A stretch of DNA of 11,426 bases from positions 1-11,426 of the forward strand of contig CAYVVS010000017.1 of assembly GCA_964454845.1 (NCBI GenBank), in the 5' to 3' direction. Shown here piece after piece: positions 1 through 6,481 of this stretch. The translations under genes were made by a program, and so were the position numbers. The DNA is from GCA-016700035 sp964454845 (GTDB lineage: Bacteria > Patescibacteriota > Saccharimonadia > CAILAD01 > GCA-016700035). The stretch's first letter is position 1. The number at the start of each line of letters is the position of its first letter. Below the pieces are notes generated by a model. The model was not told where the DNA came from. It saw only the letters and a program-made list of their open reading frames with translations, and searched no databases.

Positions 1-275
1 GCAATTTCTTTCCCCATCGCGTCCAGGTATCGATCAATAGATTCTGGAGATTCGGCAATAAAAACCGTTTTCTTACCTTCCATGGTCTCTGAGACCAACC
101 CCATATCAGCAAGTTCTGCCAAAATTACGTACGTTGTAGCGCGGTTTACTTCCGCCTGTTCAGCGATGCGCTGCACGGCCGCTGGACCCAAAAAGAGGGC
201 AGCAACATACACTTTAGCCTGCTTTTCTGTGAGGCCAACAGCTTCGAGTTTTTTGGCGAGATTTGCGATTTGCAT
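1..275 (-). CDS. TrmB-family transcriptional regulator, N-terminal part (C-terminus beyond window)
   Basis: Reading the minus strand from the ATG at 275 gives an open frame of 91 complete codons that runs off the left edge. The protein begins MQIANLAKKLEAVGLTEKQA. Residues about 11-75 fit the winged helix-turn-helix of the TrmB family: a 'GLTEKQAKVYVAAL' first helix, a helix-turn-helix with recognition helix around 'VNRATTYVILAEL' (43-55), and a wing 'GLVSETMEGKKTVFIA' (59-74). Family members bind promoter DNA as dimers, often sensing a ligand through a C-terminal domain that is not visible here. The start is supported by the consensus promoter that places +1 on the ATG; no Shine-Dalgarno is present. 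What it controls cannot be told from this fragment. Family call fairly firm, specific role unknown. Confidence 0.82.
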   Translation of the reverse strand, partial: MQIANLAKKLEAVGLTEKQAKVYVAALFLGPAAVQRIAEQAEVNRATTYVILAELADMGLVSETMEGKKTVFIAESPESIDRYLDAMGKEI

Positions 276-281
276 GAGACT

Positions 282-310
282 ATTATACTTTAGTTGTCAG
301 TTTTTGTCAA
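282..310 (-). promoter_or_regulatory. Sigma70-type promoter for the TrmB-like gene, predicted leaderless
   Basis: On the minus strand there is a perfect -35 TTGACA (310-305), a 17-bp spacer and a perfect -10 TATAAT (287-282). Six bases separate the -10 from the ATG at 275, so transcription should start at or within a base of the start codon and give a leaderless mRNA. The -35 lies inside a near-symmetric element at 293-311 (GTTG arms at the ends, two TGACA repeats between), a possible operator. That last point is inference. Confidence 0.85.
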
Positions 311-330
311 CATATTGAAAATACTTAAGT

Positions 331-376
331 AAAAGAAGACCCGCGTGCTCTCTCCTGGGGGAGGAAAGCACGCGGG
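331..376 (-). terminator. Rho-independent terminator after the LysM-like gene
   Basis: Minus strand: a 10-bp perfect GC-rich stem (CCCGCGTGCT, 376-367, pairing with AGCACGCGGG, 349-340) around a 17-nt loop that can itself pair TCCT with AGGA, followed by the T-rich run TCTTCTTTT (339-331). It lies about 20 nt after the stop codon of the GC-rich gene and just before the TrmB-like promoter, so the two genes are separate transcription units. Confidence 0.88.
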
Positions 377-395
377 CTGGTGGCCGACCCGAAGG

Positions 396-890
396 TCAGC
401 CGCCGGAAGTGGTCGTGGTGGACTGCTCGTCGGGCTGAAGCGCCCTCTCGAGCTGGTCCTTCTCGACCGCACCGGGGTCATCCGGCAAGGCCGGGATGGC
501 CAGCCGCTGACCGGCAGCGAGATTGCCGCCGGCGATGGCGGAGCGGAGAGCGATCTGACGCGCCCACTCCATCTTGAACCTGGCCACGTTCTGATCTGAC
601 ACCCCCTCGACGAGGAAGTTCGGGAACGTCGTGTCGACGACGGACTGCAGGGTGTCACCCTCGTGCACCGTCACGATGACGGAGCTCGAGTAGACGCTGC
701 CGATGTCCTCGGCCGTGCTGACGTTCGCGTCGCCACGCGTGAGCATGAAGTACGCGAAGAGGATCAGCAGAACGACTGCAGCCAGGGCAACCCAGGTCTT
801 CCTGCCGAGCTTGTCATCGTCGGCGATCGGCTGGGGCGGCGGTTCGAGCGCATCCTGGCTCGCGGTTCGGGGTTCGTCCGTGATGGACAT
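396..890 (-). CDS. Single-pass membrane protein with LysM-like extracytoplasmic domain, GC-rich and compositionally foreign
   Basis: The 164-residue protein has an acidic, proline-rich cytoplasmic N-terminus (1-27), a basic stretch before one membrane helix (about 32-50, WVALAAVVLLILFAYFML), then an outside segment. Residues about 70-133 resemble a LysM fold: 'VTVHEGDTLQSVV' at the start and 'AAGQRLAIPALP' at the end, with a longer middle than usual. The tail is acidic, then Ser/Thr/Gly-rich. LysM domains bind peptidoglycan or chitin; the match is by eye and could be a degenerate relative. Base use differs sharply from neighbours: sampled lines are 65-70% GC against about 50% nearby, and only about 22 of 164 codons end in A or T. 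This third-position bias, a strong Shine-Dalgarno at 895-902 and the flanking promoter and terminator confirm the frame. It may be a transfer from a high-GC, perhaps actinobacterial, genome (inference). Confidence 0.85.
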   Translation of the reverse strand: MSITDEPRTASQDALEPPPQPIADDDKLGRKTWVALAAVVLLILFAYFMLTRGDANVSTAEDIGSVYSSSVIVTVHEGDTLQSVVDTTFPNFLVEGVSDQNVARFKMEWARQIALRSAIAGGNLAAGQRLAIPALPDDPGAVEKDQLERALQPDEQSTTTTSGG

Positions 891-894
891 GGGG

Positions 895-902
895 ACCTCC
901 TA
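895..902 (-). promoter_or_regulatory. Strong Shine-Dalgarno of the LysM-like gene
   Basis: TAGGAGGT on the minus strand, four bases before the ATG at 890. It is almost a full complement of the 16S 3' end and is the strongest ribosome binding site in the window, where most starts have none. It fixes the start of the GC-rich gene. Confidence 0.85.
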
Positions 903-944
903 AGGGCCTCACTCGATGGATACTGCGAGGTGCAATAACCCGCT

Positions 945-974
945 ATTTATAGCAAATTTTAACTTTTTTGTCAA
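945..974 (-). promoter_or_regulatory. Sigma70-type promoter for the LysM-like gene
   Basis: Minus strand: -35 TTGACA (974-969), 17-bp spacer, -10 TATAAA (951-946), giving a predicted start near 939 and a leader of about 48 nt. The -10 sits inside a 12-bp inverted repeat, GCTAT-AA-ATAGC (953-942), which could be a small operator or chance. The promoter is AT-rich and host-like although the gene it drives is GC-rich. It lies wholly in the gap after leuS, where no leuS terminator hairpin is visible, so some read-through is possible. Confidence 0.82.
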
Positions 975-994
975 GGAGTATTAACACAACTTTG

Positions 995-3856
995 CTAGCG
1001 AGCGACGACGAAATTCACCAGTCTATCTGGCACCACGATGACCTTCACTACCTGTGCACCTCGCGTCCAATTGTGCTCGGCGTTCAAGCCCCGCGCCTGC
1101 TCCTCGATCGCGCCCGGCAACTTTCCTGCTTCCATAACAAACTCGCCGCGTAATTTACCATTCACCTGCACGGCAATCGTCGCGAGCTCATCGCGCGCCT
1201 TATCTTCATTAAACGTAGGCCAAGCCTCCAGATGCACACTCTCCTGCTCGCCCAGCTCCTGCCACAGCTCTTCAGCTAAGAATGGTGCAAATGGCGCAAT
1301 GAGACGCACAAAGGTTTGTACATGCTCACGCCATAATTGAACCGCAACATCACCTGCTCGCTGAGTTTTGCCAAGCAAAGTAATATACTCCATCATTGCA
1401 GCAATTGCAGTATTAAAGCGATTATTCTCCAGGTCTTCGGTGACTTTTTTTACAAGCTTATGGAGCGCAGAATCCAGGGCAGTTTCGGCCGTCGCGTCCG
1501 CTTCTTCCACTGAGTACTCAGCGGAAATTGTAGCGTACACTTTTTGCAAAAACCGATACGTACCTTCAAAGCGCTGTGGATCCCACGGGCCACCATCTTC
1601 CCACGGACCCATAAACATAAGATACATTCGCACGGCATCGGCACCATATTTTTCCACATACTGTACCGGATCGATAACATTGCCCTTAGACTTACTCATC
1701 TTATTCCCGTCAGGACCAAGAATCATGCCTTGGTTAATGAGCTTGGTAAACGGCTCCTCAAAGCTCACTAGTTTTTGGTCGTGCAAAAATTTTGTAATGA
1801 AGCGCGAGTAGAGAAGGTGTAAAATAGCGTGTTCCACCCCACCCATGTAACGATCTACAGGCAGCCACTTTTCGACGGCCTCGGGGTCAAATGCTGCTTG
1901 TTCGTAACTTGGATTTGGATAGCGCAAAAAGTACCAGCTAGAATCAACAAATGTATCCATAGTGTCGGTTTCACGACGAGCATCGGCATTACCACACTTT
2001 GGGCAAGCAACTTGTACATAATCTGGATGCGTATGCAGTGGTGAGCGACCAGTTTTATCAAACTCCTGACCGAGCGGCAGCACCACCGGCAAGTCTTTTT
2101 CAGGAACCGGCACCACGCCACATTCTTCGCAATAAATCATCGGGATTGGCGCACCCCAATAGCGCTGACGAGAAATTAACCAATCACGCAGTCGGTAATT
2201 AGTCGTAGCCTCACCAAAACCACCTTTGTGGAGCCAAGCTACAATCTGACTCTTGGCTTCAATATTAGAAAGACCATCAAACTGACCCGAGTTCACCATG
2301 ACGCCCGTGCCGGCATGAATGTTTTTGCGTAGGAACGTATCAAATACATATTTGTGCAGCTCATCCTGCAAAAGCATTTCGACCTCGCGAACTGGCTTCC
2401 ACTCAACCGTAAACTTACCAACTTCGTCTTGTTCAAGCTTGGTATCAATCTTCTCATCGTCAGTAAGTTCAAAATGTACGCCCACGGCTTCGATCTGCCG
2501 GGCTTTACCCTTGGAGTGCGCGAAATAATGATGATGGATTTTGCCGGTTTGACCGACATACTTCAAGCCGGTGTAACCAGTTTCTTCAATGACTTCTCGA
2601 GTAGCACAGGCAACAATATCTTCGCCGGCTTCGCGACCGCCGCCCACCAATAGACGCCCACCCTGCTTGGAACCCCAATTAATCACCAGTACTTCATCGG
2701 TTCGAGGATTATGCACTAACGCCACAATACTCTTGCGATGCTCAGGATTTTCTTGCAGCTTACCAGTAACTGGCTCCACCACTTCGACAATTGGCAGATT
2801 GTATTTTCTAGCAAACGCATGGTCTCGCTCATCGTGAGCTGGCACGGCCATAATTGCACCGGTACCGTAGCCCATCAGTACGTAGTCTGCCACCCAAACC
2901 GGAATCTTCTCGGCATTGGCCGGATTTACGACATAGCCACCAGTAAATACGCCCGTTTTTTCTTTGGCTTCCATACGATCTACATCTGTGCGTGCTCCAG
3001 CCCACTGCTGATACTGCTCAACCTCAGCCCGCTGCTCATCAGTTACAAGCTCTGCAACTAGCAGATGCTCAGGGGCAACCACCATAAACGTAGCTCCAAA
3101 AATCGTATCCGGACGCGTGGTAAATACTTCTAATGCCTGATCTTTGCCGTATAGCTTAAACTCGACACGCGCACCTTCACTACGACCAATCCAGTTTCGC
3201 TGCTGTTGCTTGACTCGCTCGGGCCAATCAAGACCATCTAGGTCATCAAGTAGGCGATCTGCATAGTCGGTAATCGTAAAGTACCACTGCTTGAGGTTTT
3301 TGCGCTCAACGGTTGTACCACAGCGCTCGCATTCACCATGAACCACCTGCTCATTTGCGAGCACCGTTTGGCAGCTGGGGCACCAATTGACTGTGCCATC
3401 ACGACGCACAGCCTTACCGGCATGGTAGAGCTGTAAAAAGAGCCACTGTGTCCAGCGGTAGTACTCGGGTTTAGAGGTATTTACCAGACGATCTAAGTCG
3501 TACATGCCTCCCAAAGTTTTGTACTGTTCGTAAAAACTCGCAGTGTTTTTGTCGGTCCACTCATCGGCAGGGGTACCATTTTTAATTGCGGCATTTTCGG
3601 CTGGCAACCCAAACGCATCATAGCCCAACGGCTGCAGGACATCTTTACCGCGCATGCGCTCAAATCGGCCCAACGTATCGGCCGGTGCAAAATTATACCA
3701 ATGGCCGACGTGTAAATTCCCCGAGGGATATGGGAACATCACTAGGTTATAAAATGGACGCTTGGGGTTTTCCGGCGTCGCGTAAATCTTCGATTTTTCC
3801 CAAACTGCGCGCCATTTGGCTTCGCTAGCTTGTGGATCGTAATTAGCCTTACTCAT
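995..3856 (-). CDS. leuS: Leucyl-tRNA synthetase with a Nudix domain inserted in the CP1 editing domain
   Basis: This cytoplasmic enzyme charges tRNA-Leu with leucine using ATP. The 953-residue protein is longer than usual bacterial LeuRS (about 800-880). In order: class I catalytic core with HVGH at 49-52; zinc-binding Cys pairs C159/C162 and C176/C179; CP1 editing domain from about 225, with the Thr-rich 'TTRPDTIFG' (246-254) and 'GTGAIMAVPAHDERD' (331-345), whose last Asp is the conserved editing residue; a Nudix insertion (about 366-505); return to CP1 at 'NSGQFDGL' (522-529); 'SRQRYWGAPIP'; a second Cys set C576/C579 and C618/C621; KMSKS at 719-723; anticodon-binding helices; and a C-terminal 'VQVNGKLRG' domain. 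The start is the first ATG, with a -10 box seven bases upstream and no Shine-Dalgarno. It lies 39 bp after the methyltransferase stop and ends in TAG. Identity is near certain. Confidence 0.97.
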   Translation of the reverse strand: MSKANYDPQASEAKWRAVWEKSKIYATPENPKRPFYNLVMFPYPSGNLHVGHWYNFAPADTLGRFERMRGKDVLQPLGYDAFGLPAENAAIKNGTPADEWTDKNTASFYEQYKTLGGMYDLDRLVNTSKPEYYRWTQWLFLQLYHAGKAVRRDGTVNWCPSCQTVLANEQVVHGECERCGTTVERKNLKQWYFTITDYADRLLDDLDGLDWPERVKQQQRNWIGRSEGARVEFKLYGKDQALEVFTTRPDTIFGATFMVVAPEHLLVAELVTDEQRAEVEQYQQWAGARTDVDRMEAKEKTGVFTGGYVVNPANAEKIPVWVADYVLMGYGTGAIMAVPAHDERDHAFARKYNLPIVEVVEPVTGKLQENPEHRKSIVALVHNPRTDEVLVINWGSKQGGRLLVGGGREAGEDIVACATREVIEETGYTGLKYVGQTGKIHHHYFAHSKGKARQIEAVGVHFELTDDEKIDTKLEQDEVGKFTVEWKPVREVEMLLQDELHKYVFDTFLRKNIHAGTGVMVNSGQFDGLSNIEAKSQIVAWLHKGGFGEATTNYRLRDWLISRQRYWGAPIPMIYCEECGVVPVPEKDLPVVLPLGQEFDKTGRSPLHTHPDYVQVACPKCGNADARRETDTMDTFVDSSWYFLRYPNPSYEQAAFDPEAVEKWLPVDRYMGGVEHAILHLLYSRFITKFLHDQKLVSFEEPFTKLINQGMILGPDGNKMSKSKGNVIDPVQYVEKYGADAVRMYLMFMGPWEDGGPWDPQRFEGTYRFLQKVYATISAEYSVEEADATAETALDSALHKLVKKVTEDLENNRFNTAIAAMMEYITLLGKTQRAGDVAVQLWREHVQTFVRLIAPFAPFLAEELWQELGEQESVHLEAWPTFNEDKARDELATIAVQVNGKLRGEFVMEAGKLPGAIEEQARGLNAEHNWTRGAQVVKVIVVPDRLVNFVVAR
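2327..2755 (-). other. Nudix hydrolase domain embedded in leuS
   Basis: Residues about 368-510 of LeuRS. The Nudix signature G-x5-E-x7-REUxEExGU is complete: G406, E412, then R420 E421 V422 I423 E424 E425 T426 G427 Y428 (DNA 2573-2641), preceded by the strand 'RLLVGG' and followed by strands 'YVGQTGKIHHHYFAHS' and 'AVGVHFELTDDE'. The metal-binding glutamates E421, E424 and E425 are all present, so the domain looks catalytically competent. Nudix enzymes cleave nucleoside diphosphates linked to a moiety X, such as ADP-ribose, NTPs or Ap4A. The domain replaces the short loop that joins the editing-Asp strand to the 'NSGxFxGL' motif in ordinary bacterial LeuRS. Its substrate cannot be read from the sequence. 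Confidence 0.93.
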
Positions 3857-3863
3857 GGCCGCA

Positions 3864-3869
3864 ATTATA
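3864..3869 (-). promoter_or_regulatory. -10 box just upstream of leuS, possible leaderless start
   Basis: TATAAT on the minus strand (3869-3864), seven bases before the leuS ATG at 3856, in the context CAGGTATAAT. At 17 bp upstream the -35 position reads TCGATT, a poor match. leuS has no Shine-Dalgarno, so initiation at the ATG would explain its translation. leuS may also be read as the last gene of the ddl operon. Confidence 0.5.
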
Positions 3870-3895
3870 CCTGATTATCAGGAGTAAATCGAGGC

Positions 3896-4585
3896 TTACG
3901 CGTCTGTTGGCTTCTGTGCCTGAATATGAAAAATATGCCAGTGCTTGGCAACTCCGTCCGTAGTGTGCCCGTCCTTATCTTCTTCAATTACTTGCACTTG
4001 CTCAAGGCCAGCCAATAATTGCTCCACTTCCTCTCTATCATGAAAGTTCATCTTTTTATACGCTCGCGAACCATCTGCGAGGGTTTTTGTCGCTAAACCA
4101 TCCCTATCACCAAGTAGATCGAAAGTTATTCTCCCACCTGGCTTCAAGGCTCGTACTAACGATTGCCACAACAGCTGAAAACCTTCAGGATTAATGAATT
4201 GCAAGCTCAGATACGCCACCACAAGATCTAGAGACTCAGCCTGCAAATGCTCGGGGAGCTCCTCATGGCCAATTTTTAGAAATTCTAAACGCTCCACGTC
4301 GTGCGCAAAATCATTCACATCCATTTGCAGAGAGGCAGCCGCGTTCTCCGCGCCGTCAGTAATGTCAGTCGCAATTACGTGACCAAAGCCAGCATCTAAA
4401 AGCGCCTTGGTTTCTATCATGTTGCCAGCACCAATTTCCAATGCGGTTTTATCCTCAAACAAACCTCCGGATTGGCGCATCGAATCTAATAGCTGCACTA
4501 AATCATCACGTGGCTCCCGATTTTTATGATGCTCGTAATATTCGCCCCAATCGGGTTTACGCTCGCCCGCTTCACCTCTAGGCAT
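3896..4585 (-). CDS. Class I SAM-dependent methyltransferase, TehB-like by appearance
   Basis: The 229-residue soluble protein has a Rossmann methyltransferase fold. Visible motifs: an N-terminal 'WGEYYEHHKNREPRDDL' (13-29), a pattern common in small TehB-like methyltransferases; motif I 'ALEIGAGN' (48-55), the SAM-binding glycine loop; the acidic residue D74 in 'IATDIT' (71-76) expected to bind the ribose; 'LDLVVAYLSLQFI' (119-131) at the motif IV position; and 'LKPGGRITFDLLGDRDG' (147-163). The tail 'KHWHIFHIQAQK' is a usual final strand. The ATG lies inside the last codons of the C39-like gene (8-nt overlap, ATGCCTAG) and has no Shine-Dalgarno, so translation is probably coupled to that gene. 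The methyl acceptor is unknown; a small molecule, peptide or wall precursor are all possible. Fold certain, substrate not. Confidence 0.88.
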   Translation of the reverse strand: MPRGEAGERKPDWGEYYEHHKNREPRDDLVQLLDSMRQSGGLFEDKTALEIGAGNMIETKALLDAGFGHVIATDITDGAENAAASLQMDVNDFAHDVERLEFLKIGHEELPEHLQAESLDLVVAYLSLQFINPEGFQLLWQSLVRALKPGGRITFDLLGDRDGLATKTLADGSRAYKKMNFHDREEVEQLLAGLEQVQVIEEDKDGHTTDGVAKHWHIFHIQAQKPTDA

Positions 4586-5198
4586 GATAGCTAAATATCG
4601 CCCAGTAATTTACATATTCCAGCAAGTAATGTTCTGACACCTTTGTCGGCCCGGTTTGACGCACAGGATCGTGCACAAAAAACGAGCGATCTTCCGCTTC
4701 GTAGCCAGAAATAACCACCTGATGATTCTCTTTATTTTCAGAAAATCCAGATTTTACACTAACAATTACTGGATTGCCCAGCTCCAAGGAATCATGCAGC
4801 GAAAGTAGAAATTTATCAGCCAAGGAACGGCGGTCGGTCTCCATACTTATTTGATATTTTACTGCCGACATTTGTGCAGCATCATACCCTTCGTTGTCTT
4901 CAAAAAACGCCGGGTCTTGCGAGGGGGCCGTCCAATTACGTCGCCAGGCTACCAAGCCATAACTTGTCAAAACCCGCACTTGTCCAGGGTGCCACCAATC
5001 GTTGTGCTCGTTCACCGCGCCATAACTCTCAGCTCGACGGAAGATCTCCGAAGCCTGTACGTGATGACCAAGCTGCGACTCAATAATCATTTCTAAACAC
5101 GCCAAACCACAGCGCTGTCGTGGCTCCATGAGATGCACGCCTAAAAGTTCAGGATTTTCTTGCCAACTATGATGAATGTCGATTTTTGCGTTGTTCAC
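4578..5198 (-). CDS. C39-like papain-fold cysteine peptidase, cytoplasmic
   Basis: The 206-residue protein has no signal peptide or membrane helix. Its N-terminal 'RQRCGLACLEMIIESQLG' (27-44) matches the catalytic Cys region of peptidase C39 domains, like those on bacteriocin-exporting ABC transporters; C30 is the likely nucleophile. H159 in 'NHQVVISGYE' and D177 in 'FFVHDPV' complete the triad. The oxyanion Gln usually found about six residues before the Cys is not there (M24); Q28 is two residues before it. In between lie Trp-rich stretches (NDWWHPGQ, AWRRNW). The start is GTG, overlapping the murF stop by 4 nt (GTGA), which fits tight coupling. Possible roles: a free peptide-trimming enzyme, a transglutaminase- or amidase-like activity on peptide precursors, or a non-catalytic relative. 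No C39 transporter lies nearby. Fold likely, activity uncertain. Confidence 0.77.
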   Translation of the reverse strand: MNNAKIDIHHSWQENPELLGVHLMEPRQRCGLACLEMIIESQLGHHVQASEIFRRAESYGAVNEHNDWWHPGQVRVLTSYGLVAWRRNWTAPSQDPAFFEDNEGYDAAQMSAVKYQISMETDRRSLADKFLLSLHDSLELGNPVIVSVKSGFSENKENHQVVISGYEAEDRSFFVHDPVRQTGPTKVSEHYLLEYVNYWAIFSYHA

Positions 5199-6481
5199 AG
5201 TCCAAAACTCTTTTTCTTTTTTCGTTTCCAGGATTTAGATTGACGCACCAACTCGCGAGCTGGCTGTAAGCCTGGTGCAAGCAAAATACGACTGGTCTCT
5301 TCCGTAAACACGCCATTTTGTGAGCCTTTTACAAAAATTACATCACCCTTTGCCACATGTTTTTTGAGATAATGGCCAGCCTCGTATGGCGTACGGAATT
5401 GCTTAATACGAACCCGCTCCATGCCTGCTTCTTCGGCCGCTGGGCCAATATACTGACCAGCCACTTTCCCAACCGTTACCAACATATCCAGACTCTTGGT
5501 AGCAGCGTACTCGCCGACTTCACGATGTAAATCTGCAGCCGCGACGCCTAACTCGTTCATGCTACCAAGCACAGCAATGTGGCTCTTGCCAGAAATCTCC
5601 ATCAACGTATCCAAGCCTGCCTTCACTGCCGCCGGGCTCGAGTTATACGAATCATCAATCAGCACAGCACCATTCACCGCCTCCAACATACGCATGCGCC
5701 CAACTGGCGATGGAATTTTTGCCAGTGCTGTGGCAATTTTTGCCCCGTCCATACCAAGATCACGCGCCACGCAAGCTGCACCCAAAAGCGCACTCAACCC
5801 ATGCTGACCAATCAGTTGCGTACGGACTACTTGATGTTCTTTACCCAAGTAGATATCAGCACTGAGCCGTCCATTTTTTGCTCGCACCACGTTTTCGAAG
5901 TGCACCACGCCGCGCCCTACACCGTATGCCACTGCACCCTTGCGGCGCTCCATAACCTCGCGAACATCATCAAAATCTGCGTTGTAATACACCTGATCTG
6001 ACTCGCTCACCAACGCCACCGCATCATCCCGTAAGGTATCAAGTGAGCTAAAGCGCTCCATGTGAGCAGGGCTAACCCCGGTTAATACACCAATTTTCGG
6101 TTGCATAAGCCGTACCCACGGCGTCATCATCGCTCGTTCGTCTTCAGCAATTTCTAGTACGACCAAATCATACGGATAGCTCTCAATCATATCGGACATC
6201 TGTTTGAAAACAGCTCGCCACGCCGCCGGGCTGGAGATTCTATCTGGTGCTTTTAGTCCGAACAGCGCCAACGGCACACCAAACTCGGTATTATAACTAT
6301 CTTCTGAATAACACACTTTGTGACCGCCAGCTTCCAATGTACGACCAATCGCCATCTTGGTACTGGTTTTACCAACCGTACCCGTCACCATAACAACTGT
6401 AATATCATGCACCGAGAGCAATCGCTGCACCTGGCGACGCAGCTGCCGCACTACAATTTTTCCAGCAATCTTTTTTATCAT
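5195..6481 (-). CDS. murF: MurF-type ligase (UDP-MurNAc-tripeptide-D-Ala-D-Ala ligase family), N-terminally short and divergent
   Basis: MurF adds D-Ala-D-Ala to the UDP-MurNAc-tripeptide in the cytoplasm, the last soluble step of wall precursor synthesis. This 428-residue protein has the ATP P-loop 'GTVGKTSTK' (34-42), 'YNTEFGVP' (63-70), the Mg-binding Glu in 'VLEI' (108-111), H140, 'DDSYNSSP' (276-283), 'AVLGSMNELG' (303-312), 'LHREVGEYAA' and 'VKGSQNG', a MurF-like central and C-terminal order. Oddities: the P-loop is near residue 35, not about 105, so the UDP-sugar-binding N-terminal domain is missing and replaced by about 28 basic residues; 'GANHxGEI' is 'AEDERAMM'; the lysine that is carbamoylated in Mur ligases aligns with A154; and 'KGSR' is 'KGSQ'. 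The C-terminus is very basic (KRKKKK). The ATG shares one base with the ddl stop (TAATG). Its place after ddl supports a MurF role, but the substrate may differ. Confidence 0.87.
   Translation of the reverse strand: MIKKIAGKIVVRQLRRQVQRLLSVHDITVVMVTGTVGKTSTKMAIGRTLEAGGHKVCYSEDSYNTEFGVPLALFGLKAPDRISSPAAWRAVFKQMSDMIESYPYDLVVLEIAEDERAMMTPWVRLMQPKIGVLTGVSPAHMERFSSLDTLRDDAVALVSESDQVYYNADFDDVREVMERRKGAVAYGVGRGVVHFENVVRAKNGRLSADIYLGKEHQVVRTQLIGQHGLSALLGAACVARDLGMDGAKIATALAKIPSPVGRMRMLEAVNGAVLIDDSYNSSPAAVKAGLDTLMEISGKSHIAVLGSMNELGVAAADLHREVGEYAATKSLDMLVTVGKVAGQYIGPAAEEAGMERVRIKQFRTPYEAGHYLKKHVAKGDVIFVKGSQNGVFTEETSRILLAPGLQPARELVRQSKSWKRKKKKSFGL

Noticed and set aside
345..599. Plus-strand and alternative minus-strand open frames in the GC-rich region
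   Set aside because: High GC removes stop codons in all frames. Only 396-890 has strong third-position GC bias, a membrane helix, a Shine-Dalgarno and a promoter.
1368..1811. Open frames on the plus strand opposite leuS
   Set aside because: They are shadows of a certain gene; they have no recognisable domain or ribosome binding site.
5195..6481. Identity as a CapB/PgsB-type amide ligase, which also lacks an N-terminal domain
   Set aside because: The C-terminal motifs 'DDSYN', 'LGSMNELG' and 'LHREVGEYAA' are MurF-like, and the gene directly follows ddl.
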